NCBI RefSeq assembly: GCF_002778325.1
Contig: NZ_NESI01000001.1
Span: 434,001 to 498,000 of the forward strand
Source: Limnohabitans sp. B9-3
GTDB lineage: Bacteria; Pseudomonadota; Gammaproteobacteria; Burkholderiales; Burkholderiaceae_C
Direction of reading: 5' to 3'
DNA length: 64,000 nt
The notes below the pieces were generated by a model. That model had not been told where the DNA came from. It ran no database searches and saw nothing but the letters and a program-made list of their open reading frames with translations. Below are positions 44,195 to 55,198 of this stretch, one piece after another (positions within the stretch are counted from its first letter, which is position 1; each line of letters opens with the position of its first letter). The position numbers and the translations under genes are program-made.

Positions 44195-44872
44195 ATGACA
44201 TCCACCCGAATACTCGCCATCCGCCACGGAGAAACCACTTGGAACGTGGACACCCGCATCCAAGGTCAGCTGGACATCGACCTCAATGACACGGGTCGCT
44301 GGCAAGCCCAACGCGTCGGCCACGCCTTGGCGCAAGAGCCTATTGCCGCGGTGTACAGCAGCGACTTGAAGCGCGCGTTTGACACGGCCTGTGCCATTGC
44401 CCAATCGCCTACACGTTTGGCACTCACAAGCCCCCATGCATTGCTAAAGGTGACCGCGCACACCGGATTACGGGAGCGTCACTTTGGCCATCTGCAAGCG
44501 CAAACCTGGACTCAAATTGAAACCGGTTGGCCGGATGACGCCAAACTCTGGCGCAGCCGCGACCCGCATTGGTCGCCGGAAGGCGGCGAGTCCTTACTGG
44601 CGTTACGCGCACGCATTGCGCAATGTGTGGACGAACTGGCCTGCCAACATGTGGGCGAACAAATCGTGCTGGTGGCGCACGGCGGCGTGATGGACGTGTT
44701 GTACCGCTTAGCCACCAACCAAGACACACAAGCCCCACGCACCTGGCATTTGGGCAATGCCGCCATCAACCGCTTGCTGTGGACGCCTCAGGGCTTGAGC
44801 TTGGTGGGCTGGGGCGACGTGTCGCACTTTGACGAAAGTGCCACAGGACCTCGCGACGAAACAACAGCCTAA
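44195..44872 (+). CDS. histidine phosphatase family protein (phosphoglycerate-mutase-like)
   Basis: A 225-residue protein. IRHGETTWN contains the phospho-accepting His; YSSDLKRAFDTA, LRERHFGHLQAQTW and the second catalytic His in VAHGGVMDVLYRLA complete the family pattern. Members include phosphoglycerate mutases, alpha-ribazole phosphatase and broad phosphatases; the sequence does not decide. It stands alone on the plus strand between the TetR gene and ruvB. Confidence 0.88.
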   Translation: MTSTRILAIRHGETTWNVDTRIQGQLDIDLNDTGRWQAQRVGHALAQEPIAAVYSSDLKRAFDTACAIAQSPTRLALTSPHALLKVTAHTGLRERHFGHLQAQTWTQIETGWPDDAKLWRSRDPHWSPEGGESLLALRARIAQCVDELACQHVGEQIVLVAHGGVMDVLYRLATNQDTQAPRTWHLGNAAINRLLWTPQGLSLVGWGDVSHFDESATGPRDETTA

Positions 44873-44910
44873 TCGGTAAGGCGGCAAACGCCGAACTTCA
44901 CCTAGGCGTA

Positions 44911-45972
44911 TCAGTCGTCAGACAAGCCCGAGTGCGATTTGGGAGGCGTCACACCCAAATGCCGATAAGCCGCCAAGGTGGCAATGCGACCACGCGGCGT
45001 GCGTTGCAAGAAACCTTGCTGAATCAAGAACGGCTCGATCACGTCTTCGATCGTGTCGCGCTCTTCGCCGATACTGGCAGCAATGTTGTCCAAGCCGACG
45101 GGACCGCCGTCGAAACGGTGAATCACGGCTTCGAGCAACTTGCGGTCCATCAAATCAAAACCTTGCGGATCGACATCCAACATGGCCAAGGCCTTATTGG
45201 CCATGCCTAAGGTGATGCGACCGTTGCCCTTCACATCGGCGTAATCACGCACACGGCGCAGCAAGCGGTTGGCAATACGCGGCGTGCCGCGCGAACGGCG
45301 GGCAATCTCAAAGCCACCATCCACATCCATGGGCGTGTTCAACAAACCTGCACTGCGAATGACGATGCGCTGCAACTCTTCGGCGGTGTAAAACTCCAAA
45401 CGCGACACGATGCCAAAACGGTCCCGCAGCGGGTTGGTCAACATGCCTGCGCGCGTAGTCGCCCCCACCAAGGTGAAAGGCTGCAAATCGAGTTTGATGC
45501 TGCGTGCGGCAGGACCTTCACCAATCATGATGTCGATTTGGTAGTCCTCGAGCGCGGGGTACAAAATCTCTTCGACCACAGCCGACAAACGGTGAATTTC
45601 GTCGATGAACAGCACATCATTTTTCTCTAAGCCCGTCAGCAAAGCCGCCAAATCTTTGGGCTTTTCCAGCACAGGACCGCTAGTGGAACGAAGGTTCACG
45701 CCCAACTCTTGCGCAATGATGTGGCTCAACGTGGTCTTACCCAAACCGGGCGGGCCAAACAGCAACACATGGTCCAAGGCCTCACCGCGCTTACGGGCGG
45801 CGCCAATGAAGATCTCCAACTGCTCGCGCACCTTCATCTGGCCCACGTACTCTTGGAGCAGCTTGGGACGCAAAGCGCGTTCAATGGCCTCTTCGTTGGG
45901 CGACACAGGCGCGGCAGTCACCATGCGCGCGGGCATGGGCGTGGGGGCGAAGTCGTCGGTTTGAATACTCAT
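44911..45972 (-). CDS. ruvB: RuvB, Holliday junction branch-migration ATPase
   Basis: A 353-residue AAA+ helicase. Walker [11 protein letters not shown], Walker [10 protein letters not shown], sensor 1 in [11 protein letters not shown], the arginine finger in NPLRDRFGI and the C-terminal winged helix ending [16 protein letters not shown] are present. It drives branch migration with RuvA. Its start is three bases after ruvA on the same strand. ruvC is not in the immediate neighbourhood. Confidence 0.98.
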   Translation of the reverse strand: MSIQTDDFAPTPMPARMVTAAPVSPNEEAIERALRPKLLQEYVGQMKVREQLEIFIGAARKRGEALDHVLLFGPPGLGKTTLSHIIAQELGVNLRSTSGPVLEKPKDLAALLTGLEKNDVLFIDEIHRLSAVVEEILYPALEDYQIDIMIGEGPAARSIKLDLQPFTLVGATTRAGMLTNPLRDRFGIVSRLEFYTAEELQRIVIRSAGLLNTPMDVDGGFEIARRSRGTPRIANRLLRRVRDYADVKGNGRITLGMANKALAMLDVDPQGFDLMDRKLLEAVIHRFDGGPVGLDNIAASIGEERDTIEDVIEPFLIQQGFLQRTPRGRIATLAAYRHLGVTPPKSHSGLSDD

Positions 45973-45975
45973 GGT

Positions 45976-46548
45976 TTATTTCGCCAAAGCTTTCAGCGCC
46001 AGCTTGATGCCGTCACTCACCCCTACCTCGGCGGGCAGCAACTTGAGGGCTGTAGACGCTTCTTTGTCGCTGTAACCCAGCGCCAGCAAGGCTTGCAAGA
46101 TGTCGCTTTGGTGATCAGGCGTAGAGAACATATTGGGGCCGAGGTCGACGCCCAATTTGCCTTTGAGCTCGAGCAACAAGCGCTCCGCCGTCTTCTTGCC
46201 AATGCCTGGCACTTTGGTGAGGCGGCCTGCGTTTTGGTCAGACACGGCACGCGCCAACTCGTCGGCACTCAACCCGCTCAAGATGCCAAGCGCCATGCGC
46301 GGGCCCACGCCTGAAATTTTGATCAGCAAACGAAACGTGGCCCGCTCAGACGCGGTGCCAAAGCCAAACAAAATCTGCGCGTCTTCGCGCACCACAAAGT
46401 GCGTCAACAACGACACACGTTCGCCGGTGGCGGGCAAGTTGTAGAAGGTGCTCATGGGCACGTCGACTTCGTAGCCCACGCCATTGCAATCCACCAAAAC
46501 TTGGGGTGGGTTTTTCTCGCTGAGGATGCCTGTTAATTTGCCTATCAT
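45976..46548 (-). CDS. ruvA: RuvA, Holliday junction-binding protein
   Basis: A 190-residue protein. [28 protein letters not shown] starts the OB domain; [14 protein letters not shown] and [17 protein letters not shown] are the helix-hairpin-helix DNA-binding motifs. The C-terminal domain ([18 protein letters not shown]) contacts RuvB. It forms a tetramer on four-way junctions. First in the ruvAB pair and divergent from phoH. Confidence 0.97.
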   Translation of the reverse strand: MIGKLTGILSEKNPPQVLVDCNGVGYEVDVPMSTFYNLPATGERVSLLTHFVVREDAQILFGFGTASERATFRLLIKISGVGPRMALGILSGLSADELARAVSDQNAGRLTKVPGIGKKTAERLLLELKGKLGVDLGPNMFSTPDHQSDILQALLALGYSDKEASTALKLLPAEVGVSDGIKLALKALAK

Positions 46549-46575
46549 TGGGGGACCTTTTTAGGGATTATCGAC

Positions 46576-47535
46576 TTGATTCTTCGCCACACCTTCACCC
46601 CGCACAACAACACCTACCTCTCGCACTTGTGCGGCCCCGTTGACGAACATTTACGCACCATTGAGTTGGCGTTGAACGTCAAAATCGCCCACCGCCACGA
46701 GCAGTTCAAAGTGGATGGCCACAAAGCCAAAGCCACCCGCGCCATGGAGGTGCTGCAAGCCCTGTACGAGCGCGCCGAGCGCCCCATTCCAGCCGAACAG
46801 GTGCAGCTCATGTTGGCGGGCGATGAGTCCATGGACGAAAACAACAGCCCAGCCCTCAACACCCGCCGCACCGACCTGCGTGCACGCACGCCCAACCAAG
46901 CCATGTACTTGGACAACATTGCAGCGCACGACATCACGTTTGGCATTGGCCCTGCCGGCACCGGCAAAACCTATTTGGCGGTGGCCTGCGCGGTGGACGC
47001 ACTGGAACGCAGCGCGGTGCAACGCATTGTGCTGACCCGCCCCGCCGTGGAAGCGGGCGAAAAGCTCGGCTTCTTACCCGGTGATTTAGGCCAAAAGGTG
47101 GACCCATATTTGCGCCCTTTGTACGACGCGCTGTACGACCTGATGGGCTATGACCGCGTGCAAAAAGCCTTCGAGCGCAACGCGATTGAAATTGCGCCCT
47201 TGGCCTTCATGCGCGGGCGCACACTGAACAACGCGTTTGTCATCTTGGATGAAGCGCAAAACACCACGCCCGAGCAAATGAAGATGTTCTTGACGCGTGT
47301 GGGCTTTGGTGCCAAGGCGGTGGTGACGGGCGACGTCAGCCAAATCGACCTGCCCAAAGGCCAACTCAGCGGCTTGATCGACGCTGAGCGCGTGCTCCGA
47401 CGGGTGAAAGGTATTTCGATCACGCACTTCACCAGCGCCGACGTGGTGCGTCACCCCTTGGTGGCGCGCATCGTCGATGCGTACGATGCATCGCGCGGCG
47501 CCACCACGGGCGCACCGGTCCGCAAACGCTCTTAA
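46576..47535 (+). CDS. phoH: PhoH-like ATPase (YbeZ type)
   Basis: A 319-residue P-loop protein. GPAGTGKTYLAVA is Walker A and FVILDEAQNTTPEQMKMFLTR is Walker B with following helix; VVTGDVSQIDLPKGQLSGL is a family signature. An N-terminal KH-like region precedes it. The YbeZ branch works with YbeY in RNA metabolism, and ybeY is the next gene. The first in-frame start is TTG 46576 with AGGGA about ten bases upstream; there is no ATG nearby. Confidence 0.94.
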   Translation: MILRHTFTPHNNTYLSHLCGPVDEHLRTIELALNVKIAHRHEQFKVDGHKAKATRAMEVLQALYERAERPIPAEQVQLMLAGDESMDENNSPALNTRRTDLRARTPNQAMYLDNIAAHDITFGIGPAGTGKTYLAVACAVDALERSAVQRIVLTRPAVEAGEKLGFLPGDLGQKVDPYLRPLYDALYDLMGYDRVQKAFERNAIEIAPLAFMRGRTLNNAFVILDEAQNTTPEQMKMFLTRVGFGAKAVVTGDVSQIDLPKGQLSGLIDAERVLRRVKGISITHFTSADVVRHPLVARIVDAYDASRGATTGAPVRKRS

Positions 47536-47548
47536 CTTGCCAAACTAC

Positions 47549-47563
47549 GGGGCCTAAGGCCCC
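47549..47563. terminator. hairpin between phoH and ybeY (weak)
   Basis: GGGGCC and GGCCCC around TAA, 13 bases after the phoH stop. No T-run follows, so it may slow polymerase or protect the mRNA end without terminating; ybeY probably still shares the transcript. Confidence 0.3.
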
Positions 47564-47601
47564 TGCCGTTCAGCCCCTCAGCCCTTCACGCAAATTTCTT
47601 C

Positions 47602-48054
47602 ATGGCGCTCAAACACCTTCAACTCTCTTTGCAATTTGGCGACATACCTTACGCAGCGCGTCACCGTGCCGCCCTGCCGCGTCACTTTGTGGCCCGTTGC
47701 ATCCGCCATGCGCTGGTCGACGATGCGGAAATCACGGTGCGCATTGTCAACGCCGAAGAGGGCCAAGCCCTGAACAGCAGCTACCGCAAAAAAGATTACG
47801 CCACCAACGTGCTGACCTTTGACTACGCACAAGAGCCCGTGGTCATGGCGGACTTGGTGTTGTGCGCGCCGGTGGTGGCCAAAGAGGCCAAAGAGCAAGG
47901 CAAAACCCTGCAAGCACATTACGCGCACTTGCTGGTGCACGGTGCCTTGCACGCCCAAGGCTGGGACCACGAAACCAGCACGCAAGATGCCGAAGAGATG
48001 GAAGCCTACGAGATCGACATCTTGGCGGGTTTGGGGTTCAAAAACCCTTATTAA
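47602..48054 (+). CDS. ybeY: YbeY, rRNA-maturation endoribonuclease
   Basis: A 150-residue metalloprotein. The zinc-binding motif [11 protein letters not shown] holds the three histidines, preceded by [18 protein letters not shown] with the conserved Arg. YbeY takes part in 16S rRNA 3' processing and 70S quality control. It follows phoH (ybeZ) as in most proteobacteria; the usual next genes corC and lnt are not here, the next gene being dbpA on the other strand. Confidence 0.95.
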   Translation: MALKHLQLSLQFGDIPYAARHRAALPRHFVARCIRHALVDDAEITVRIVNAEEGQALNSSYRKKDYATNVLTFDYAQEPVVMADLVLCAPVVAKEAKEQGKTLQAHYAHLLVHGALHAQGWDHETSTQDAEEMEAYEIDILAGLGFKNPY

Positions 48055-48123
48055 TCTTGAACGGTCGCAAGTCAGACAAGCACGAGGCGGAGGCCCATCG
48101 CGCTTAGCACGGCTTAACGCGAC

Positions 48124-49536
48124 TTATCGCCCTGCCGTGTCTTCCAGCAAGCGCACGCGCACGGTCTTGCCTTTGACGCGACCTGCGCTCAAGCGTTTGA
48201 CGGCCTCACGCGCAATGCTGCGCTCCACGGCCACGTAGGTAGAAAACTCGTTCACGTTGATCTTGCCCACTTGATCTTTGGTAAAACCAGCGTCTCCCGT
48301 GAGCGCGCCCAACACGTCGCCCGCGCGGATCTTTTCTTTACGACCACCCACAATTTGCAGCGTCGCCATGGGCGGCTGCAAGACGCCGCCGGCAGCCGGC
48401 GTCAAACTGCTCAGCGGGGCCCAGGTGGACTCACGGCCTTGCAGCTGCTCAATCTTGCCCACGCTGCCCATCTCGTCCATGCTGGCGAGCGACAGCGCCA
48501 AACCTTCGGCGTCGCCTCGTCCGGTACGGCCAATGCGGTGGATGTGAATTTCTGAATCAGGCGTCACATCGACGTTGATGACGGCTTCTAAATTAGCCAC
48601 ATCCAAGCCGCGCGCGGCCACGTCGGTGGCCACCAACACCGAACAGCTGCGGTTGGCAAATTGCACCAGAACTTGGTCACGTTCGCGTTGCTCCAACTCG
48701 CCAAACAAGGCCAAGGCACTAAAGCCTTGGGCTTGCAACACGGCCACCAAATCGCGGCATTGCTGCTTGGTGTTGCAAAACGCCAGCGTGGACTCAGGGC
48801 GAAAGTGGTTCAGCAGCAACGACACCGCGTGCAAGCGTTCGCTGTTGGACACTTCGTAAAAGATTTGCTTGATTTTTTGTGCATCGTGCTGCGCCTGCAC
48901 CTTGACAGTTTGAGGCTCACGCATGAACTGCGCAGACAGCTTGGCAATGCCTTCGGGATACGTGGCCGAAAACAACAAGGTTTGACGGTCCTTGGGGCAC
49001 TGACGCACCACCTTGGCGATGTCCTCAAAAAAGCCCATGTCCAACATGCGGTCGGCCTCGTCCAGCACCAAGGTTTTCACACCCTGCAAGCTCAACGAGC
49101 CGCGCTCCAAGTGGTCCATGATGCGGCCGGGGGTGCCGACCACCACATGCGCGCCGTGCTCAAGGCTGAGCGTTTGGCCGCGCAAGGCTACGCCACCACA
49201 CAAGGTCACCACTTTGATATTGCCCACAGCACGCGCCAAACGGCGCAGCTCTTGCGTGACTTGGTCGGCTAACTCACGCGTGGGGCACAGCACCAAAGCT
49301 TGGGCATCGAATTGCGCAGCGTCGAGCTTTTCGACCAAGGGAATCCCAAATGCGGCGGTCTTGCCGCTGCCGGTGCTGGCTTGCGCGATCAGGTCGCGGC
49401 CAGCCAAGGTCAGAGGCAAGCTGGCGGCTTGAATGGGGGTCATCTGGGTGTAGCCCAGCTGGGTGAGGTTGTCTATCGATGCGGCCGCGAGGCTCAAAGC
49501 GGCAAAAGAAGAAGCGGTGTTTTTTGAATCGGTCAT
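48124..49536 (-). CDS. dbpA: DbpA, 23S rRNA-specific DEAD-box RNA helicase
   Basis: A 470-residue helicase. The Q motif is near [16 protein letters not shown], motif I is [11 protein letters not shown], motif [15 protein letters not shown], motif [11 protein letters not shown] and motif [11 protein letters not shown]. The C-terminal 75 residues ([33 protein letters not shown]) form the RRM-like domain by which DbpA binds hairpin 92 of 23S rRNA, which separates it from other DEAD-box proteins. Its start overlaps the dtd stop by four bases. Confidence 0.95.
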   Translation of the reverse strand: MTDSKNTASSFAALSLAAASIDNLTQLGYTQMTPIQAASLPLTLAGRDLIAQASTGSGKTAAFGIPLVEKLDAAQFDAQALVLCPTRELADQVTQELRRLARAVGNIKVVTLCGGVALRGQTLSLEHGAHVVVGTPGRIMDHLERGSLSLQGVKTLVLDEADRMLDMGFFEDIAKVVRQCPKDRQTLLFSATYPEGIAKLSAQFMREPQTVKVQAQHDAQKIKQIFYEVSNSERLHAVSLLLNHFRPESTLAFCNTKQQCRDLVAVLQAQGFSALALFGELEQRERDQVLVQFANRSCSVLVATDVAARGLDVANLEAVINVDVTPDSEIHIHRIGRTGRGDAEGLALSLASMDEMGSVGKIEQLQGRESTWAPLSSLTPAAGGVLQPPMATLQIVGGRKEKIRAGDVLGALTGDAGFTKDQVGKINVNEFSTYVAVERSIAREAVKRLSAGRVKGKTVRVRLLEDTAGR

Positions 49537-49979
49537 GCACCGATTATCGTGATCGGGATGGTCACGGGGCCATCGTTGACCAAATAGACTTTCATATCGG
49601 CGCCAAAGACACCGGTTTGCACGTTCGCATGCTGCGCTTTGGCTTGGGCCACAAAGGCGTCATACAAACGACGCCCTTCGTCAGAAGGAGCGGCGCTGGT
49701 GAAACTGGGACGGGTGCCGCTGCGGGTGTCTGCGGCCAAGGTGAATTGACTCACCACCAGCAAACCGCCCGCCACATCGGTGACGCTGTGGTTCATCTTG
49801 CCGGCGTCGTCGTAAAAAACGCGAAGCTTCAAAATTTTGTCGAGCATCTTTTGGCCCACGGCTTCTGTGTCGCCTTTTTCGGCGCACAACAACACCATCA
49901 AGCCTTGGCCAATTTCGCCCACTGTTTGGCCGTCGATCACCACGCGGGCCTCACTTACCCGTTGCAACACCGCTTTCAT
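49533..49979 (-). CDS. dtd: D-aminoacyl-tRNA deacylase
   Basis: A 148-residue Dtd that hydrolyses D-aminoacyl-tRNAs. [24 protein letters not shown] is the typical N-terminus; SQFTLAADT and the cross-subunit Gly-cisPro motif in [11 protein letters not shown] form the active site of the dimer. It is first in a two-gene unit with dbpA. Confidence 0.97.
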   Translation of the reverse strand: MKAVLQRVSEARVVIDGQTVGEIGQGLMVLLCAEKGDTEAVGQKMLDKILKLRVFYDDAGKMNHSVTDVAGGLLVVSQFTLAADTRSGTRPSFTSAAPSDEGRRLYDAFVAQAKAQHANVQTGVFGADMKVYLVNDGPVTIPITIIGA

Positions 49980-50013
49980 CGTTCCAACAACCTTTGTTTG
50001 TGGCTCACGCGAT

Positions 50014-50967
50014 TTAAATTAAATCGCGTGAATCATCGAAGTGCGCTTCGACATCGCCGGGCAAGAGTTGGATCGTGGCGCGCAAGCCGGGCACGGCGCT
50101 CATCAAGGCTTGCTCCACGCTGGCACGCAAGGCAGCAGCACGCCCCAACGACCACTCAGCGGGCATGTGCATGTGCATGTCCACAAAGCGGCGTTGCCCG
50201 GCTTTACGGGTGGTCACATGGTCAAACCGCACGATGTGCACCGTCTCGCCCGACGCCGCACCACGGCCATCACGACTGTGGGAAAAATCGTGCAATACCT
50301 CTTGAATTTGAGCCAGCACATCTGGCTCCACAGCTTCATCCATCAAGCCTTGCGACGCGCTCCAGATGAGGTGCCAGCCTTCTTTCAAAATGTTCAAGGC
50401 CACGCCAATCGCGACCACCGCATCCAGCCACAGCCAGCCACTCCAGCTGACCAAGCCAATGCCAATGACCACCCCCGCGGAAGTCCAGACATCGGTGACC
50501 AAATGGCGCGCGTCCGCTTCAAGCGCGATGGATCGGTGCGTCTTGGCAGCACGAAACATGACCCACGCCAAACCGCCATTGAGCATCGAACTGACGACCG
50601 ACAGCGCCAAGCCCAAACCCACTTGCTCCAACGGCTGCGGGTCAAAAATGCGATGGCTGGCAGCCCACACAATGCCCAACGCGGCCACCACGATCAAAAT
50701 GCCTTCAAAGCCCGACGAAAAGTACTCCGCCTTGTGATGGCCATACGGATGCTCTTCGTCAGCAGGGCGAGCCGCAACGGTCACCATCATCAAACCGAAC
50801 ACCGCGCTGGCCAAGTTGACCAACGACTCCATGGCGTCGGACAGCAAACCCACAGAATCGGTCAGCCACCACGCCAAGGTTTTCAGACCAATAGTGATGC
50901 AGGCCACGAACACGGAAACCCACAGCAAAGCTTGGGGGGTCAGACCTTTGGGGAGCGAAGTGTTCAC
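50014..50967 (-). CDS. cation diffusion facilitator (CDF) metal exporter
   Basis: A 317-residue protein with six membrane helices. The first metal site is in [15 protein letters not shown] (Asp; the usual His partner is replaced), the second in [13 protein letters not shown] (HxxxD). [14 protein letters not shown] is the conserved cytoplasmic loop. The C-terminal domain contains a His-rich [14 protein letters not shown] segment. CDF proteins export Zn, Fe, Co or Mn in exchange for protons; the DSVGLLSD form of site A resembles the Fe/Zn branch (FieF), but specificity is not certain. Confidence 0.9.
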   Translation of the reverse strand: MNTSLPKGLTPQALLWVSVFVACITIGLKTLAWWLTDSVGLLSDAMESLVNLASAVFGLMMVTVAARPADEEHPYGHHKAEYFSSGFEGILIVVAALGIVWAASHRIFDPQPLEQVGLGLALSVVSSMLNGGLAWVMFRAAKTHRSIALEADARHLVTDVWTSAGVVIGIGLVSWSGWLWLDAVVAIGVALNILKEGWHLIWSASQGLMDEAVEPDVLAQIQEVLHDFSHSRDGRGAASGETVHIVRFDHVTTRKAGQRRFVDMHMHMPAEWSLGRAAALRASVEQALMSAVPGLRATIQLLPGDVEAHFDDSRDLI

Positions 50968-51002
50968 GTCTAAGGATTTGTCATGGTGAAAAACGCCATC
51001 GT

Positions 51003-52235
51003 CTAGCTGAGCGTGACGCGCGCAAACTTGCGCTTGCCCACTTGCACAACAAAGATTCCGGCTTCAAGTTTCAGCCCCTTGTCGCTGACGACGCTGGAAT
51101 CCACACGTACGCCACCGCCGTCAATCAGGCGGCTGGCCTCGCTGGTGGACGGGGCCAAACCTGCGGCCTTCAGCAAGGCGCCAATCCCCAAAGGCGCCCC
51201 GGTGAGCGTGACCTCGGGAATTTCATCGGGCACACCGCCTTTGCTGCGGTTGATGAAGTCTTGCTCTGCCGCTTCTGCGGCTGCTGCGCCGTGAAATCGT
51301 GAAGTGATTTCTTTGGCCAAGGCGACTTTGGCGTCTTTGGGATTGCGCCCGCCTTCAATCTCTTTTTTCAGCGCCTCGATGTCCGCCATCGACTTGAACG
51401 ACAACAAGGTGTACCAGCGCCACATGAGCACGTCAGAAATGGACAACACCTTGGCAAACATGGTGTTGGGCGCTTCACTGATGCCGATGTAGTTGTTCTT
51501 GGACTTGGACATTTTTTCAACGCCGTCCAAGCCTTCGAGCAACGGCATGGTCAAGATGCACTGGGCTTCTTGGCCGTACTCGGTTTGCAAATGGCGGCCC
51601 ATCAACAAGTTGAACTTTTGGTCGGTGCCGCCCAACTCCAAGTCTGACTTCAAAGCCACTGAGTCGTAGCCCTGCATCAGCGGATACAGAAACTCGTGCA
51701 CGCTGATCGGTGTGTTGGCGTGGAAGCGGTCATGGAAGTCATTGCGCTCCATCATGCGCGCCACGGTGTACTTGGACGCGAGCTGAATCATGCCCATTGA
51801 ACCCAGCGGGATGGACCACTCGCTGTTGTAGCGAATCTCGGTTTTTGAAGGATCGAGCACCAACGAGGCCTGCTTGTAATACGTCTCGGCGTTCACCTTG
51901 ATTTGCTCGGGCGTGAGCGGCGGGCGCGTGCTGTTACGGCCGGACGGGTCGCCAATCAAGCTGGTGAAGTCGCCAATCAAAAAGATCACTTGATGACCCA
52001 AGTCTTGCAACTGGCGCATCTTGTTCAGCACCACGGTGTGGCCAATGTGAATGTCGGGGGCGGTCGGGTCAAGACCCAGTTTGATGCGCAGTGGTTGGCC
52101 CGTGGCCTCAGAGCGGGCCAATTTCTTAAGCCAATCGTCGGCTGGAATCAGCTCTTCGCAGCCGCGCTGAGTGACGGCCAAGGCTTCGCGAGCACGGTCG
52201 GTGATAGGGTAAGTATGTACAGAGGCTTGATTCAT
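51003..52235 (-). CDS. tyrS: Tyrosyl-tRNA synthetase
   Basis: A 410-residue class I synthetase of the longer TyrS type. The HIGH motif is in [13 protein letters not shown], the KMSKS motif in [14 protein letters not shown], and the C-terminal S4 domain is in [23 protein letters not shown] 52235 is used as it matches family starts; the frame is open six more codons to a GTG. A TATAAC box at 52256-52261 on the minus strand fits a promoter for it. Confidence 0.96.
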   Translation of the reverse strand: MNQASVHTYPITDRAREALAVTQRGCEELIPADDWLKKLARSEATGQPLRIKLGLDPTAPDIHIGHTVVLNKMRQLQDLGHQVIFLIGDFTSLIGDPSGRNSTRPPLTPEQIKVNAETYYKQASLVLDPSKTEIRYNSEWSIPLGSMGMIQLASKYTVARMMERNDFHDRFHANTPISVHEFLYPLMQGYDSVALKSDLELGGTDQKFNLLMGRHLQTEYGQEAQCILTMPLLEGLDGVEKMSKSKNNYIGISEAPNTMFAKVLSISDVLMWRWYTLLSFKSMADIEALKKEIEGGRNPKDAKVALAKEITSRFHGAAAAEAAEQDFINRSKGGVPDEIPEVTLTGAPLGIGALLKAAGLAPSTSEASRLIDGGGVRVDSSVVSDKGLKLEAGIFVVQVGKRKFARVTLS

Positions 52236-52311
52236 ATGGATTTTTTGATGCACAAGTTATACTCGGCCCTTTGGTGTTTGAGGCTGATTTTAGAGGCCGC
52301 AGACCTCGGAC

Positions 52312-53694
52312 ATGGGATTTAAGCCCTGCCCCCACCAACAGCTGGAGACCTCACCCTTGCTGCAACTCTTTTTTCAGTGGGCACAACGCCTACAAAGCTT
52401 ACAAAAAGCGCATCCTCATCGCACGATGGCTGGCTTTGCGCTGAGCCTGTGCATTGTGGGTGGCGGTGCGTTTGCGGTTGGCAATTTGTCGCCCAACGGC
52501 AGTGCTTCATCCTTGAACCAAGTGGTGGAAAGCGTGTCCACTTTGTCCTTGCCAAGCGTCGCTACCACCGACCCCGCTTTGATGCTTTTTCGCTCGGACG
52601 TCACACGTTCCAGCGACACGGCTGACAGCTTGCTCAGTCGTCTTGGCGTGAGCGACACTGAAGCGAGCGACTATTTGCGTAACGCACGCGTGGCGCGCAG
52701 CCAAATTTTGGCGCGCAATGGCCGCTTGGTCACAGTGGAAGGCGATGAGTCACGCAGCCTCAAGCGCTTGACCGTTCGCTGGGCTCCCGATAAGGCCACA
52801 GATTTCTCCCGCTGGGTGATGGAACGCACGCCGACTGGCTTTGTCGAGCGCTTGGAAAGCGCCCCCCTTGGCGTGAGCACGCGTCATGCCAATGGCGTGA
52901 TTCAAAGCTCGCTGTTTGCAGCCACCGATGCGGCCAACATCCCAGACAACGTGGCCAGCCAATTGGCCGATATTTTTGCCGGTGACATTGATTTTCACCG
53001 TGCGCTTCGCAAAGGCGATCGGTTTGCGGTGGTTTACGAATCCTTCGAAGCCGATGGTGAAACCTTGCGCTCAGGCCGCGTAGTTTCCGCCGAATTTGTG
53101 AACAACGGCAAGACGCACCAAGCGTTTTGGTTTCAAGAAGCCAACGCCAAAGTGGGTGGTTACTTCAACGCTGAAGGCGTCAGCCTGCGACGCTCCTATT
53201 TGGCATCGCCTTTGGCGTTTTCTCGAGTCTCCAGCGGCTTCAAAATGCGCTTTCATCCCATTTTGCAAACTTGGCGCGCACACCTAGGCGTTGATTACGC
53301 AGCGCCGACGGGCACGCCAGTTCGCAGCGTCGGCCAAGGCGTGGTGGACGTCGCAGGCACGCAAAATGGGTTTGGCAATGTGGTGATCGTCAAGCACGCC
53401 AATGGCCACAGCACGGTCTACGCCCATCTGAGTCGTATTGCTGTGAAAGCAGGGCAGCGCGTGACCCAAGGCGAAACCTTGGGTGCCGTCGGCGCCACAG
53501 GCTGGGCGACAGGCCCGCACTTGCACTTTGAGTTCCGAGTGAACGGTCAACACAAAGACCCGCTCACGATGGCCCGTCAAAGCGATATGGTGGAAGTGTC
53601 TGCAGCGGCTCGCGCCGAGTTCATGCGTCACGCGACGGCTGCCAAGGTTGACCTTGCTGCAGCGGCAAGTGCTCAGCCAAGTCAATCTGAATAA
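52312..53694 (+). CDS. M23 peptidoglycan DD-endopeptidase (MepM-like)
   Basis: A 460-residue membrane-anchored peptidase. One hydrophobic helix lies at about residues 40-58 (GFALSLCIVGGGAFAVG), followed by an OapA/LysM-like region and the M23 domain with zinc ligands in RAHLGVDYAAPTGTPV, HANGHSTVYAHL and GPHLHFEFRVNG. Such enzymes cut cross-links so the sacculus can expand. The start is uncertain: ATG 52312 has no ribosome site, while TTG 52357 has GGAG nine bases upstream. Divergent from tyrS. Confidence 0.9.
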   Translation: MGFKPCPHQQLETSPLLQLFFQWAQRLQSLQKAHPHRTMAGFALSLCIVGGGAFAVGNLSPNGSASSLNQVVESVSTLSLPSVATTDPALMLFRSDVTRSSDTADSLLSRLGVSDTEASDYLRNARVARSQILARNGRLVTVEGDESRSLKRLTVRWAPDKATDFSRWVMERTPTGFVERLESAPLGVSTRHANGVIQSSLFAATDAANIPDNVASQLADIFAGDIDFHRALRKGDRFAVVYESFEADGETLRSGRVVSAEFVNNGKTHQAFWFQEANAKVGGYFNAEGVSLRRSYLASPLAFSRVSSGFKMRFHPILQTWRAHLGVDYAAPTGTPVRSVGQGVVDVAGTQNGFGNVVIVKHANGHSTVYAHLSRIAVKAGQRVTQGETLGAVGATGWATGPHLHFEFRVNGQHKDPLTMARQSDMVEVSAAARAEFMRHATAAKVDLAAAASAQPSQSE

Positions 53695-54807
53695 ATGTCG
53701 TCTTACTTCATCGGCTTGATGTCGGGCACATCGCTCGACGGCGTCGATGGTGTGCTGGTCGATTTCAGCCAAGGGACACCCTGCGTGTTGTCGCACCAAA
53801 CCCTACCTTTTGACGACGCGCTCAAAGCCGAATTGATGGCCTTGAACACCGCAGGCGTCAACGAACTGCACCGCGCGGCCTTGGCTGCCAATGCCTTGGT
53901 TCAGGTGTATGCCCAAGTCGTGACGTCGCTTTTGGCAACCACCGGCCTCACCGCTTCAAACATTCAAGCGATCGGTGCGCACGGACAAACAGTGCGCCAT
54001 CAACCCGGCCTGTTCGACGGTGTGGGTTACACGCTTCAACTCAACAACCCCTCGCTATTGGCTGAGCTGGCCGGCATCGCCGTCGTGGCCGATTTCCGCA
54101 GCCGTGATGTGGCCGCAGGCGGGCAAGGGGCGCCCTTAGTGCCTGTGTTTCATCAAGGTGTGTTTGGCAAAGCGCAACAAACTGTCGCGGTGCTCAACAT
54201 CGGCGGCATTGCCAATGTGAGCGTGCTGTCGCTTCAGGGTGAGGTCGTCGGTTTTGATTGCGGTCCGGGTAACGCGCTGATGGACTTCTGGTGTCAACAC
54301 CACACAGGTCAGCCTTACGACAACAACGGCCAATGGGGACGTAGCGGCCAAGTGATCGCACCGTTGCTGCAGGCATTCATGCAAGAACCGTTTTTGCAGC
54401 AAGCCCCTCCGAAAAGCACAGGCCGTGATTTGTTTCACCCTGCATGGTTGATGGCCCATCTGACTCGCTTTGATCAAGCGTCACCCGCCGATGTTCAAGC
54501 CACGCTGACCGAATTCACCGCACAAGCTTGTGTGAATGATGTGAAGCGACATGCACCTGATGCTTGCGAATTGATCGTCTGTGGTGGCGGCGCACTGAAC
54601 GGCTTGTTGATGGCGCGTCTCCAAGCGTGTTTACCTGCTTCGTGCCAAGTGGTGTCTTCCGCTGAGCGGGGCATGCCCCCCTTGCAAGTTGAAGCCTGCG
54701 CGTTCGCTTGGCTCGCACGTCAAACGGTGCTGGGTTTGCCTGGCAACGCGCCAAAAGTAACGGGCGCCAAAGGCGCCCGCATCTTGGGTGGTATTTTTCC
54801 CGCCTGA
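53695..54807 (+). CDS. anmK: Anhydro-N-acetylmuramic acid kinase
   Basis: A 370-residue sugar kinase that phosphorylates anhydro-MurNAc during cell-wall recycling. FIGLMSGTSLDGVDGVLVDF is the N-terminal phosphate motif; GAHGQTVRHQP, LNIGGIANVSVL and VCGGGALNGLLMARL follow. The ATG immediately follows the stop of the M23 peptidase gene (no gap), so peptidoglycan cutting and recycling are coupled in one unit. Confidence 0.96.
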   Translation: MSSYFIGLMSGTSLDGVDGVLVDFSQGTPCVLSHQTLPFDDALKAELMALNTAGVNELHRAALAANALVQVYAQVVTSLLATTGLTASNIQAIGAHGQTVRHQPGLFDGVGYTLQLNNPSLLAELAGIAVVADFRSRDVAAGGQGAPLVPVFHQGVFGKAQQTVAVLNIGGIANVSVLSLQGEVVGFDCGPGNALMDFWCQHHTGQPYDNNGQWGRSGQVIAPLLQAFMQEPFLQQAPPKSTGRDLFHPAWLMAHLTRFDQASPADVQATLTEFTAQACVNDVKRHAPDACELIVCGGGALNGLLMARLQACLPASCQVVSSAERGMPPLQVEACAFAWLARQTVLGLPGNAPKVTGAKGARILGGIFPA

Positions 54808-54832
54808 ACTTGCGTCAGGGCGGGTTAGAACA

Positions 54833-55198
54833 TTAGGCCGAAAACGAAGAGCCGCAACCACAGGTTGATGTGGCGTTGGGGTTCTTGATGACGAACTGAG
54901 CGCCCTGCAAGTCTTCTTTGTAGTCAATCTCAGCACCCAGCAGATACTGGTAACTCATGGCGTCAATCAGCAAGGACACACCATTCTTGGTCATGGTGGT
55001 GTCGTCTTCGTTGGTCACTTCATCAAACGTGAAGCCATACTGAAAACCAGAGCAGCCGCCGCCTTGCACAAATACACGCAACTTCAAATCAGCATTGCCT
55101 TCTTCGGCGATCAAATCTGCCACCTTGGCAGCTGCGCTGTCGGTGAAGTTGATCGGTACAGGCATTTCGGTTTCAATGTTTTCGGCAACTGCGCTCAT
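54833..55198 (-). CDS. erpA: ErpA, A-type iron-sulfur insertion protein
   Basis: A 121-residue A-type carrier. The three conserved cysteines are in [11 protein letters not shown] and STCGCGSSF, as needed to hold a transferable 2Fe-2S or 4Fe-4S cluster. The acidic [14 protein letters not shown] stretch is typical of ErpA. It converges with anmK and lies near rpsI as in related genomes. Confidence 0.94.
   Translation of the reverse strand: MSAVAENIETEMPVPINFTDSAAAKVADLIAEEGNADLKLRVFVQGGGCSGFQYGFTFDEVTNEDDTTMTKNGVSLLIDAMSYQYLLGAEIDYKEDLQGAQFVIKNPNATSTCGCGSSFSA

Noticed and set aside
50041-50973. 310-codon open frame on the plus strand
   Set aside because: Antisense to the CDF transporter gene; shadow composition.
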